This document shows positions 39,848 to 48,729 of a DNA stretch of 64,000 nucleotides, in pieces. Made by a program: the position numbers and the translations under genes. Numbering within the stretch: position 1 is the stretch's first letter; every line of letters begins with the position of its first letter. The stretch is from Bog-473 sp963783245 (lineage in GTDB: Bacteria > Actinomycetota > Acidimicrobiia > Acidimicrobiales > RAAP-2). The notes below the pieces were generated by a model, which saw only the letters and a program-made list of their open reading frames with translations, had not been told where the DNA came from and did no database searches. Location of the stretch: NCBI GenBank assembly GCA_963783245.1, contig CAWAMS010000003.1, positions 248,001-312,000 on the forward strand, read 5' to 3'.

Positions 39848-41091
39848 CTACGAACCGGTGGCGGTGGACGTGCCGGGGATGTCCGTCCCGCAGAACGGCT
39901 TGGCCGAGACCGCCACGAAGCCCTTCGTCTCCGCCCGCATCATCCAGGTGCACTCCTTGGCCGGGTCCTTGCCGAAGTCCGTGGCGAAGTCGAGGGGTTG
40001 CGGCAAGAGACCGTTGACGTTGTAGGACGTGACGCTTCGCAGGTCTTTGATGACGGCGGCACGGGTCGGGTTCTTCCCCGCCATCTGGAGTCCCTTGATC
40101 ATCAGGTCCGCGCCGGCCCATGACTCGTACTGGCCAAAGGACGGGAACTGGCTCTTGCTGAAGTGGGCGTACTTCTGCAGCGCTGCCGCCATCTGCTCCG
40201 TGCCCGCATTGGGCAGGGAGAACGGGCGGAACAATGACAGGAAGTAGTCACCCTTCAGCGTGGGCCATGCCGGCGAATTGATGACGTCTGGCTCGTAGCC
40301 GGTCGCGAAGACCACGGCCTTGAGCTTCACTCCGTTTTGCTCGAGGGCAGTGGCCAGCGCATAGTTCGAGTTGTTGTCCATGGCGGGCACCATTGCATTG
40401 ACGCCCTTCTGCTTCGCTGCCAGCGCCTCGGTCGAGAAGGCGACGCCACCGAAGGGGATCGAAGTGTCGAGAACGCCCACTTTGCCCCCGGCATCCGCGA
40501 ACGACCTGTGCCGTACTGATGGCAGATCGGGTCGACGCAGGCGAAATGCCATAGCCGTACGAACCGAGCACTGTCCCTCCGTGCGACTTGATGAAACTTC
40601 CGGTCAAGGTGTTGACCGGGTACTTCGGGTCGACGCTCCCGTTGTCCGAGGCGAACATGTTCGTGTAGGGCTGCTCACCCCACTCAGGGCCCATCGGAGT
40701 AGGAGCCGGTCACCGGGATCCCCGCTTGCTGAGGATACTTGGCCGCTTCGAAGAAAAGGGGGCTCTGCGAGACGATGCCGAACACGCCCTTGGAGATCGC
40801 ACTCTGCACGGCCGTGGTGATCTCGGTCGGGCTGGTCTGGTCGTCGATGACCAAGGGGACGAGCTTGTGGCCGTTGACACCGCCCTCTGCATTCTGCAGC
40901 GCAATGCGTGCGTCGAAACCGGACGGCGAATTTGCATTCTCCGAGGCGCCCGGCCCTGTCAGGTCCGTGATATAGGCGATGGTGATCGGTGCCGGGGCCG
41001 CCGACGCCTGTCCAGCCGTTATCCCAAACGTGATGAGTGACAGGAATATGGCGAATGTCAGCAAGACCTTGCTCATCATCCGGTGGATCAT
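39848..41091 (-). CDS. branched-chain-amino-acid-type ABC substrate-binding protein (frame breaks)
   Basis: About 413 residues, periplasmic-binding fold type 1 (LivJ-like). The N-terminus is a Sec signal peptide (basic MIHRMMSK, hydrophobic core, AGQASA cleavage region) without a lipobox Cys. The mature part starts ITIAYITDLTGPGASEN and has GGVNGHKLVPLVIDDQTSPT. Frames change near 40690 and 40510. GGAGG five bases before ATG 41091. No permease or ATPase genes are in the window, so it is an orphan. Such proteins next to Rieske/ACAD genes usually capture aromatic or alicyclic acids. Confidence 0.85.
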
Positions 41092-41412
41092 CTTTTCCTC
41101 CTCGTGCTTCCGCATGTGCACCGATGGATGTGGCGGCCTCACGCCCCCCGTTGCATCGGCAGTACGCAACGACTACCTGCTCGAAAACGACTCCAGGGCA
41201 TCGACGGCAGGCTCCAACCCGAAAGCGGCAGGCTGAATTTGAGTGACCATTCGGTCCAAAAAGCATCGCATTCGATGTTGCCCCCCTCGATGCAGCCGGG
41301 AATGGGTCGAACGGCCCAGGCCCCCGCTTTCAGCGGAAGACCATAGAACAGAAAAAGAGAGCTTCCTTGTCACCCAGGCTCAGATCCATGCGCCCTGGGT
41401 CGATATGGACCT
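41092..41412. other. 321-bp intergenic region
   Basis: Between the P450 stop and the binding-protein start, both leftward. It holds the binding-protein promoter region and ribosome site (GAGGAGG at its left end) and one operator-like palindrome at 41245-41256. No convincing ORF or stable terminator hairpin was seen. Confidence 0.5.
41245..41256. promoter_or_regulatory. GACC-N4-GGTC box
   Basis: GACCATTCGGTC within TGACCATTCGGTCCA, about 155 bp upstream of the binding-protein ATG. It is the first of seven similar boxes running to 62976. Confidence 0.45.
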
Positions 41413-42693
41413 TCAGCCGGCCGGGGTGAACTCGAGCTGCAGCCGCTGGAGGCCCCGGAGAATGTAGGTCGGGGCGTACTCGTAGTGCCGGGCTCCCGCC
41501 GCGCCGTGCGCCGCCTCTGAGATCCGTATGTCCAGCATGCGAGCGAGGATCCGCTCGATACTGATGCGCGCCTCGGCGCGGGCCAGCGGACCACCGGGGC
41601 AGGTGTGCGGACCGCGCCCGAACGCCAGATGTTCGCGCGCGTTTGCCCGGTCTATCTGGAACTCCGCTGGACACACGAAACGGCGGGGATCTCGACCCGC
41701 TGCCCCGTTCAGCACCATCACTGTCGTTCCGGCCGGAATTTCCACCCCGCCGACGGTTGTGGCCCGACGGGACAAACGGAAGTCACCCTTCACAGGGCTT
41801 TCCATCCGGAGGCACTCCTCGACGAAGTCGGGGATCTTGCCGCTGTCGTCCCGGAGCAGTTGTTGCAGGTCCGCGCGCTCACCGATCAATTGGAACGCCG
41901 CGGCCAGGAGTCGAACGGTCGTCTCCTGGCCCGCCGAGAACAGGTTTGCCGCCACCCGGACCACGTCGATCACTTCCGGTGTGGAGCCGTCGGGAAACGT
42001 GGCCGCCGCCAAGCCAGTGAGCACGTCGTTCCGTGGCTGGCGACGGCGGTCCTCGATATAGGACGAAAAGCGTTCGTAGAGGAACTCGAGGGGGCTGTGT
42101 CCCATCGATCCGGACCCGGTGCTGCCAACCGCCTGTGCCGGGCGGTGCCCCCCCTGCAACTCCTGGCGGAACATCTCGTGGTCGGACTCGGGCACGCCGA
42201 GAAGATCCGCGATGACGTACAGGGTGAACGGAGCGGCGAAGTCCTTGATGAATTCGCATTGCCCTTTCGCGACGAACTCGTCGATCTGTCGATCCGCATG
42301 GTGCCACATGAATTCTTCGTTCTCCCGGAGGCGCTTCGGTGTGATGAGGCGCATCAACATGCCTCGGTGGGCCTCGTGCTTGGGAGGATCGAAGGTCGTG
42401 ATCTGGTCGCTGAAGGGCAACTCGTCGCGGTGCTGCTCAATGAGTTCGCTGACGTCGTCCCCCTCGAGCGGAACGGGAAAGCCGGGGAACGGGCCCGTCA
42501 CCGAGTTGCACGAGGAGAACGTGGACGTATCCGTATAGACCTTGCGCGCCTCCTCGTACCCGGTCACCATCACCACGCCGTGGTGGGGCTCCCGCAAGAC
42601 CGGACACTGCGTACGGAGGTAGTCGAAGTAGGGATAGGGATCGGCGACCAATTCGTTGCCCCGAAAGAAGTCGATGCTGTCGAAGTCGCTCAC
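41413..42693 (-). CDS. cytochrome P450
   Basis: Intact 426-residue bacterial class I P450. I-helix LFSAGQETTVRLLAAAFQL (AGxET form), ExxR in ECLRMESPVKGDFRLSRR, and the heme loop AFGRGPHTCPGGPLARAEAR with axial Cys near 365. The GTG at 42693 is preceded by GGGAGGACAG. It would need a ferredoxin and reductase, and no [3Fe-4S] or [4Fe-4S] ferredoxin gene is visible nearby. The promoter carries two overlapping palindromes (42737-42764). The GntR gene ends 133 bp upstream in the same direction. Substrate unknown. Confidence 0.93.
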   Translation of the reverse strand: MSDFDSIDFFRGNELVADPYPYFDYLRTQCPVLREPHHGVVMVTGYEEARKVYTDTSTFSSCNSVTGPFPGFPVPLEGDDVSELIEQHRDELPFSDQITTFDPPKHEAHRGMLMRLITPKRLRENEEFMWHHADRQIDEFVAKGQCEFIKDFAAPFTLYVIADLLGVPESDHEMFRQELQGGHRPAQAVGSTGSGSMGHSPLEFLYERFSSYIEDRRRQPRNDVLTGLAAATFPDGSTPEVIDVVRVAANLFSAGQETTVRLLAAAFQLIGERADLQQLLRDDSGKIPDFVEECLRMESPVKGDFRLSRRATTVGGVEIPAGTTVMVLNGAAGRDPRRFVCPAEFQIDRANAREHLAFGRGPHTCPGGPLARAEARISIERILARMLDIRISEAAHGAAGARHYEYAPTYILRGLQRLQLEFTPAG

Positions 42694-42736
42694 GATCTGT
42701 CCTCCCTCGGGGGATCTCAGGGCCTTACGGAATGTG

Positions 42737-42764
42737 GAGAATTCAATTCTTCTCCCAGGAGAAT
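42737..42764. promoter_or_regulatory. paired palindromes in the P450 promoter
   Basis: GAGAATTCAATTCTT (42737-42751) fits the GAGAAC-N3-GTTCTC motif, and TTCTTCTCCCAGGAGAAT (42747-42764) fits RTTCT-N9-AGAAY. The latter also contains the perfect repeat TTCTCC-CA-GGAGAA. They lie 44-71 bp upstream of the P450 start. Confidence 0.55.
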
Positions 42765-42826
42765 ACTCGATTCGACAATCACCCTCAATGGGTCTCGCCG
42801 CCGTCCGTGAAGAGCCGACCAGCCGG

Positions 42827-43645
42827 TCAGAGGCGAAGCCGCAGCTCCTGATGGGCCTGAATGTCGTTGTAGAGGTCGAGCACCGTATGCGGGCCCGCGC
42901 CACTGAGAAGGTTCTGTGCGTTTGTCCGGAGATGCTCCCGCCAGAACGCCTCAGCCTCGGCAGCGCGACGTTCCTCAATGAGTCCGACGAACTCGATGTG
43001 CTCTTCGAGTGCGGCCACCCGTAGGGGATCGTGCTCCCTGTCTTTGTTGACCGCGGTCTCGTGGCGCCGGATGACTTCGTTGAGGAGCCGCGCCATCAGC
43101 GCGAGCGTTCGATTGCCCGCAAGTGACACAACGAGCTGATGGAAGTCGGCCTGGCTCTCCGCGAACGCGATGGGATCCGAGAGCGCCCTGCGACTCCTCT
43201 CGATCCCGGCCTGCAACTTGGCCATGTCCTGGTCGTCCCGGGTTCTGGCCAGAGCGCCTGCGAGCGGCGGCTCGAACGTGATGCGGGCCTGGGAGACGTC
43301 CGCCAGGGTCGTCTGGTCGAGCTGGAGGAGGATGCCGACCGAACGACCAGCCGCAGCCTCGTTGGGCAAGCGCACGCGGGCTCCCCCCGCACCACGACGA
43401 ACCTCAATCAGCGTTTCGGATTCGAGGATCCGTAGCGCCTCGCGAATCGTGGGCTTCGAGACCCCGAAGCGCTCAATGAGCACCGCTGCCGTGGGCAGCG
43501 AACTGCCCTCCTTGAGGACGCCGGTCACGATGTCACGCCGGATGTACTCCGCAACGACCTCCGCCATCTTCGGCAACCGAAGGGGTTGAGCGAGCTGCCC
43601 GTAGGTGTCGGCAGGCGGACCAACTTCCTTGACGACCTCGGCCAC
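42827..43645 (-). CDS. GntR-family regulator, FadR/FCD type
   Basis: Intact 272 residues. N-terminal winged helix MAEVVAEYIRRDIVTGVLKE, LPTAAVLIERFGVSKPTIRE, ALRILESETLIEVRRG; C-terminal FCD helical domain with ADFHQLVVSLAGNRTLALMA, ARLLNEVIRRHE and a late HIEFVGLIEER, giving the Asp/His metal or acid-binding site. Divergent from the class II aldolase, with a box at 43681-43697 between them; the same 14 bases recur before the Rieske gene at 46795. That makes these two promoters its best candidate targets. Ligand probably a small carboxylate. Confidence 0.9.
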   Translation of the reverse strand: MAEVVKEVGPPADTYGQLAQPLRLPKMAEVVAEYIRRDIVTGVLKEGSSLPTAAVLIERFGVSKPTIREALRILESETLIEVRRGAGGARVRLPNEAAAGRSVGILLQLDQTTLADVSQARITFEPPLAGALARTRDDQDMAKLQAGIERSRRALSDPIAFAESQADFHQLVVSLAGNRTLALMARLLNEVIRRHETAVNKDREHDPLRVAALEEHIEFVGLIEERRAAEAEAFWREHLRTNAQNLLSGAGPHTVLDLYNDIQAHQELRLRL

Positions 43646-43680
43646 GGCAACAGCCTATCGTCGCCACGACATGGATAGGT

Positions 43681-43697
43681 AGGCTAACTACGTTGCG
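43681..43697. promoter_or_regulatory. AGGCTAACTACGTT box (putative GntR operator)
   Basis: AGGCTAACTACGTTGCG in the 107-bp divergent gap between the GntR gene (43645) and the aldolase (43753). The first 14 bases are identical to 46919-46932. It is half of the perfect palindrome seen there. Confidence 0.6.
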
Positions 43698-43752
43698 CTT
43701 CGTTGCCTCGGCAAACCGATGTTCCGAATTTCACCGCAGAGAGAGGAGACCA

Positions 43753-44511
43753 ATGACTTCATCGACGCTCCCTACCAAGCCGAGCCCCTTTCCCGTCCTC
43801 GCCGTCACACCGCGTCAGGAGTTGGCGCTCCTGGCCAGGATGTTGCATGCCGAGGGATACGACGACCACTTGGCCGGGCACATCACCTACCGCCAGCCGG
43901 ATGGCACCTTCCTGGTCAATCCCCTCGGCCTCAGTTGGGACGAGCTCTGTGCCGGCGACATCGCCCGCATGGACGCCGAAGGCAATCACCTCGAGGGCCC
44001 CTGGATCATTTCGCCGGCCGTGCAGCTCCACCTCGTGCTGCACCAGCATCGGCACAACGCCGGGCGTCGTGCTCCACAACCACCCGCGGTGGGGAACGAT
44101 CTGGGCCGACAGCCACCGCATACCGCCCATCTACGACCAGACCGGTGCCATGTACGGGGGCACGATCGCCATCGACTCCGCTTACCAGGGTGGCGTCAAC
44201 CAAACGGCCAACGCCCTCGAGGTCGTCGAGGCGCTGGGCGACGCCGATGTCGCCCTGATGGTGAACCACGGCGTGCTCATCATCGGGAGCGACGTACGCG
44301 AGGCGTACCTCCGGGCGGCCGTCTTTGAGTGGCGGTGCCGCCAGGCCTGGCATGTGGAAGCACTCGGCTCCGGCGTGCCGATGGAGAGACGCGACGGCAA
44401 GCGAATTCGGCGCCCGGATCAACGCTGTCCGTGGCGAACGGGAATTTCGACAACTGGTTCGCCGCCGCGGCGCGCCGTGTGATTCGTCACGATACCGGCG
44501 TGCTCGACTGA
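43753..44511 (+). CDS. class II aldolase/adducin-family protein (frame breaks)
   Basis: About 252 residues. LLARMLHAEGYDDHLAGHIT, then after a break near 44062 VVLHNHPRWGTIWADSHRI with the Zn-binding HxH, and ADVALMVNHGVLIIGSDVRE with the third His; the C-terminus FDNWFAAAARRVIRH follows further breaks near 44395 and 44425. The family includes fuculose-phosphate aldolases and decarboxylases of 4-hydroxy/keto acids; in catabolic clusters it often acts on hydroxy-keto acids from ring cleavage. GAGAGGAG ribosome site. Divergent from, and likely controlled by, the GntR regulator. Confidence 0.82.
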
Positions 44512-44544
44512 AGACCTTCGCCCACGGTCACGAAGCTCGGGCGG

Positions 44545-45424
44545 TCAGCGCCGCCTCATGGGGGCGATGACCTGTTCGGCGAAGCGTAAAGCCGGTTCAG
44601 GGTCGAGTGGATGGCCGAAGTCGAGCACGAAAGAGGTGATACCGAGGTCCCTCAGCGCCTCCAATCTCTGCATCCATTGCTCGGATTCATGATCGTTTTC
44701 GGGCAAAACTCCGGCGACGGTGACACAGCTCTCTATGTCAGCCGCTGTCCCGGCCGAACGCCGTGGCCGCTTCGTCGACGATGCCGCGTTTGCGCTTCCA
44801 GGAGGCGTCGTCCCCGAAGAAGGTGTTCCACATGTCGGCGCGTCGGCCCACGATCGGCAATCCGATGGTCTCGCCGGAACTCCCGATGCAGATCCGCGGC
44901 ACGACGTCGGGTCGGGGCGTCGCCACCGCATCTTCGATCGAGAAGTACTCCCCCACAAAGGACGGGTGCTCTTCGGTCCACATCTTGCGACAGATCTGCA
45001 CGACTTCTTCGAGCTGGTGCAACCGAACCGACGGGGGCGGGAACTCGTACCCGTAGGCTTTGAACTCCTCTTCCCGCCAGGCACCCCCGATACCCAGGAT
45101 GAAACGTCCACCGCTCAAGACCTGCAGCGATGACGCCATCTTCGCGGTCAGCGCCGGGTTGCGGTACCCGTGCCCCAGCACGTGATGGGCGACATCGACG
45201 TTGTCGAACTTGGCCGCGAGCCACGTCAAGGTGGTCCACGCCTCGAGAAACCCTTCTTTCTTGGCGGCGTCGAAACCGTAGAAGTGATCGGCGACCCACA
45301 CCGAGTCGAAGTGCGGGAGCACCGACGGGAAGATGTGCTCGGCCTGGTACATCGTTATCGGTTTGAAGTCACTTCCAGCGTGCGAGGCGGCCGGCGAAAG
45401 CCATCCGAACTTCGGGTCGCTCAC
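44545..45424 (-). CDS. LLM-class flavin-dependent oxidoreductase (frame break)
   Basis: About 292 residues: FDSVWVADHFYGFDAAKKEG, FDNVDVAHHVLGHGYRNPA, AKMASSLQVLSGGRFILGIG, GAWREEEFKAYGYEFPP and RICIGSSGETIGLPIVGRRA. The frame changes near 44745, before VAGVLPENDHESEQWMQRLE. The GTG at 45424 overlaps the Rieske stop (GTGA). It is the most F420-like of the four LLM proteins in this window by its GGAWREEEF segment, though this is a judgement by eye. Probably acts on the Rieske product. Confidence 0.82.
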
Positions 45425-46795
45425 GATCCGAACAGGAACTCGTCAATGCCCTGGTGGTAGTTGAGGATCGTCATCTCCTGGGTCCGGTTCAGGTGGTACC
45501 CGTCGAAACCGCTGGAATGCAGGCCGATCTGCACCTCCGCCATGTTGGAGAAGTCCTGTTCGAGGATGGCGCCCATCGACGCCACCCGGTAGTCGTCGTA
45601 GTGCTCGGGCTCGGCCGCCTTGATGCCTTCGGTCGGCGGGAGCCATAGGCCCTGGACGTCGAAGATGCACTTGTCGGGGTCGTTGCCGTAGGGCCGGGTC
45701 CGATAGGAGATCGCGGTCCCGAAATCCACCAGGAACACGGTGTTCGGGAAGACGTGCCAGTCGTACATGCCCCCCTTGAGCTGCGTCCTCGCTCAGTTCG
45801 GGGTAGTCGACTCCGGCGGCCCGGGCGTGCTTCTTTCGGAGCTCTTGGTAGATGGCGTTGCCTTCGGGTCCGCGGGCCTCGGGAACGGTGCGGAGCTCTG
45901 CCGCCGCACCGAGATCGGTCTGCAGGTAGAGGGTGCGCAATTCACGCAGGTTGTACACGACGTTGTCGTAGACGACATCGGGATTGACGCCGTACTCGGG
46001 GCGCAACCGCTTGGAGTCGCCTTCGGCGCCGTAGCGGAAGACATCGGCATGCCGCGAGTGGTAGCGGAACAATTCGTTGAAGGTCGTACCGTAGGCGTCA
46101 CACTCGGCGATGGTCGGCGGACTGGTCTGCTTGTCGGTTCTCAGCAGCTGGGGATGCGTGCCCGGGACGTGCCAACTCTCGACGAACGCGTCGAGACCTG
46201 TCTTCCAGTTGCCATCGACGATGACCGACTTGTACCAGGCGAGCCGCATGTCCTCGAGCTTGTAGCCCTCCATCCGCGACGGCAGTGGGCCGAGGTAGTC
46301 GAGCAATGGCTCGGCGTCGGGATCCATGTTGATGAACACCCAGCCTCCCCACGTGTCGACCTTCACCTCGGGGAGGCAGAGCTCGCTGGCGGGACGTGGA
46401 TCGAAATTCTTCTCATCGGCCAGATACTTGAGCGAACCGTCGAGGTTCCAGCGCCAGGCGTGGAACGGGCATCGGAACTCACCGATCCGCCCCCGCCCCT
46501 GGACGAGCCTGGTCCCCCGGTGCCGACAGGCGTTGTAGTAGGCCCGCAGGCCTTGCTCGGTCCGGACCACCACGATCGATTGACCGCAGATCTCAAAATC
46601 CACGTAGTCCCCGATCCGCTCGACCTCGTCGAAACGACAGGCGTTCAGCCAGGTCTTCGGGAACAGGCGCTCGATCTCGAGGCGGAGGAACTCAGGGTCC
46701 GTATAACGCCCCTTGGGCACGAAGGACGGTCCGAGTCGCCAACGCTCGGGCACGTCGAGATCCAGAGCAGTCCTTCGCTCTTCCGTCGTTGTCAT
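45421..46795 (-). CDS. Rieske non-heme iron oxygenase, alpha subunit (frame break)
   Basis: About 457 residues. Rieske ligands CRHRG (C90, H92) and CPFHAW (C109, H112); iron site DAFVESWHVPGTHPQ. The C-terminal third is in another frame after a break near 45778 (AQ joined to GGMYDWHVFPNTVFLVDFGT). GGAGGTG eight bases before ATG 46795. It shares its divergent promoter, with two different palindromes, with the BVMO. It is only loosely similar to the Rieske protein at 19712, so different substrates are likely. Confidence 0.88.
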
Positions 46796-46918
46796 GAGCG
46801 CACCTCCATGCTGGTACCTACGGATTGGGCAGAGGCCGTGGGGTACGCGGCCGCGCCTCGCCCCCACGTGCTCTCCCTAGCTTGCACGATTTCCCAATCT
46901 AGAGCATCTGGGACATGA

Positions 46919-46935
46919 AGGCTAACTACGTTAGC
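46919..46935. promoter_or_regulatory. GCTAAC-TAC-GTTAGC palindrome (putative GntR operator)
   Basis: AGGCTAACTACGTTAGC contains the perfect inverted repeat GCTAACTACGTTAGC (46921-46935) in the 237-bp gap between the Rieske (46795) and BVMO (47033) starts. Fourteen bases match 43681-43694 beside the GntR gene. Confidence 0.65.
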
Positions 46936-46965
46936 TACGTGCCGGCCATGGCGGTTGCCTATACT

Positions 46966-46977
46966 GACCGGTTGGTC
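46966..46977. promoter_or_regulatory. GACC-N4-GGTC box upstream of BVMO
   Basis: GACCGGTTGGTC inside CTGACCGGTTGGTCTAT, 56 bp before the BVMO ATG. Perfect four-base arms of the box class also found at 41245, 48703, 50772, 55316, 60110 and 62965. Confidence 0.55.
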
Positions 46978-47032
46978 TATTCTGCCCTCGCCGTGGACGC
47001 CACGGCGCGTCACCGTGGCGCAGCGCAACAAA

Positions 47033-48664
47033 ATGGGGACCATGGAATCGCCCGAATCTGTCGTTGACGAAAGCTCGCGTCCACCCGACGTCGACATCCT
47101 GGTTGTGGGTGCGGGCATCGTCGGCATCTACCAGCTCTATCGCGCCCTCGAGGCCGGATACTCGGTGAAGGTGCTGGAGGCGGGAGGCGGCGTCGGGGGG
47201 ACGTGGTACTGGAACCGCTATCCCGAGGCCCGCTTCGACTCGGAGAGCTACACCTACGCCTACCTGTTCTCGAAGGAGCTCTTCGAGGAGTGGGAGTGGA
47301 CAGGAGCATTTCGCCGGGCAACCCGAGATCGAGCGCTACCTCAACTATGTGGTCGACCGCTTCGACCTTCGACGTCACATACAGTTCGGCGCCCGGGTCA
47401 CCTCGGCGGTGTACGACGATGCGTCGGGGACATGGACGGTCCGCACCAGCGACGGCACGGAGTTGCGCACGCGCTTCTTCATTTCGGCCACGGGCGTTCT
47501 TTCGGTGCCGTTCTTCCCCGACGTTCCCGGCCGCGAGGACTTCGGGGGTGCGTCGTTCCACACGGGGCTTTGGCCGGCGACACCGGTCGATTTTGCCGGC
47601 AAGCGTGTCGCGGTCATCGGCACGGGGTCGAGTGGGGTGCAGCTGATTCCGGCCATCGCCGACGAGGTCGCCTCCCTGACGGTGTACCAACGCACCGCCA
47701 ACTGGTGCACACCGCTCAACAACTCACCGATCACGCCGGAACAGCAGGCGCAGCTCCAAGCCGGATTCGAGGAGATGCGTGAGACGCTGAACAATTCGCT
47801 CAGCGGATTTCTCCACGTCCATCACGATCGCAAGACATTCGATGACTCCAAAGAAGAGCGGTGGGCGCACTACGAAAAGATGTGGAGGGGCCTCGGGTTC
47901 TCGAAGCTGACCAGCAACTACATCGACATGACGACCGATATGAGGGCGAATGCGGAGTGGTGCGAATTCATTGCAGAGAAGATCCGCGGCATCGTCAAGG
48001 ATCCCGAGACAGCCGAGAAGCTGATCCCGAAGGATCACGGCTATTCCGGGAAACGTCCCCCCTTCGTGACGGGTTACTTCGAGGCGTACAACAAGCCCAA
48101 CGTCTCACTCGTCGATCTCAAAGAGACGCCGATCGTGCGTGTGACCCCGACCGGGATCGAGACCGACGAAGGCGAGCGTGCGTTCGACATCATCGTCTGG
48201 GCCACCGGCTTCGACTTCGGCACAGGCGCCCTGGCCCGCATGGGGATCCGGCGGGAGCCATGGGCTCGCGCTCAACGAGTACTGGGCCGATGGCCCTTCC
48301 ACGTTCCTTGGGATCATGTGCCACGGTTTCCCGAATTTCTTCTTCCCCGGAGGGCCACACGGCGCGGCCGGTAACAACCCACGGTACGCAGGCGACCAAT
48401 CGGACTTCATTCAGCGACGCGCTCGACTACGCGCGCGACCACGGCTACAGCACCATTGAGGTCCCCGAGGCTTCCGAGGAAGCCTGGACGACAATGGTCG
48501 ACACGAACGCAGCGCTGTCCCCCTTCACGTTGGACAGCTACTTCTACGGGTCGAACGTCCCGGGCAAACCGCGCCGCTACCTCATCAACCCGGGTGGGCG
48601 GCCGAAGCTTCTGCAAATGATGGCCGAGGTCGTCGACAACGACTTCAAGGGGTTCATGCGCTGA
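47033..48664 (+). CDS. Baeyer-Villiger-type flavin monooxygenase (frame breaks)
   Basis: About 543 residues. First Rossmann motif ILVVGAGIVGIYQLYRALEA, GGTWYWNRYPEARFDSESY, BVMO fingerprint FGGASFHTGLWP, second Rossmann AVIGTGSSGVQLIPAIA, and NYIDMTTDMRANAEW. The length and WNRYPEARFDSES segment match class I BVMOs of the cyclohexanone/phenylacetone type, which convert ketones to esters or lactones with NADPH and O2. Frames change near 47312, 48260 and 48412. Two ATGs (47033, 47042); no obvious ribosome site. The nearby hydrolases could open the ester or lactone. Confidence 0.88.
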
Positions 48665-48702
48665 TCCCGGTCGCTCCGCGCTCGTCGTGCATTCGTGCGG
48701 AC

Positions 48703-48720
48703 CTGTACCGACCAGTACAG
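48703..48720. promoter_or_regulatory. CTGTAC-N6-GTACAG box
   Basis: CTGTACCGACCAGTACAG is a perfect inverted repeat, nine bases upstream of the GTG of the E1 gene. Its bottom strand contains TGTACTGGTCGGT, shared exactly with 50770-50782. It would overlap RNA polymerase or even the initiation region, suggesting repression. Confidence 0.6.
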
Positions 48721-48729
48721 TGCAGCCTC

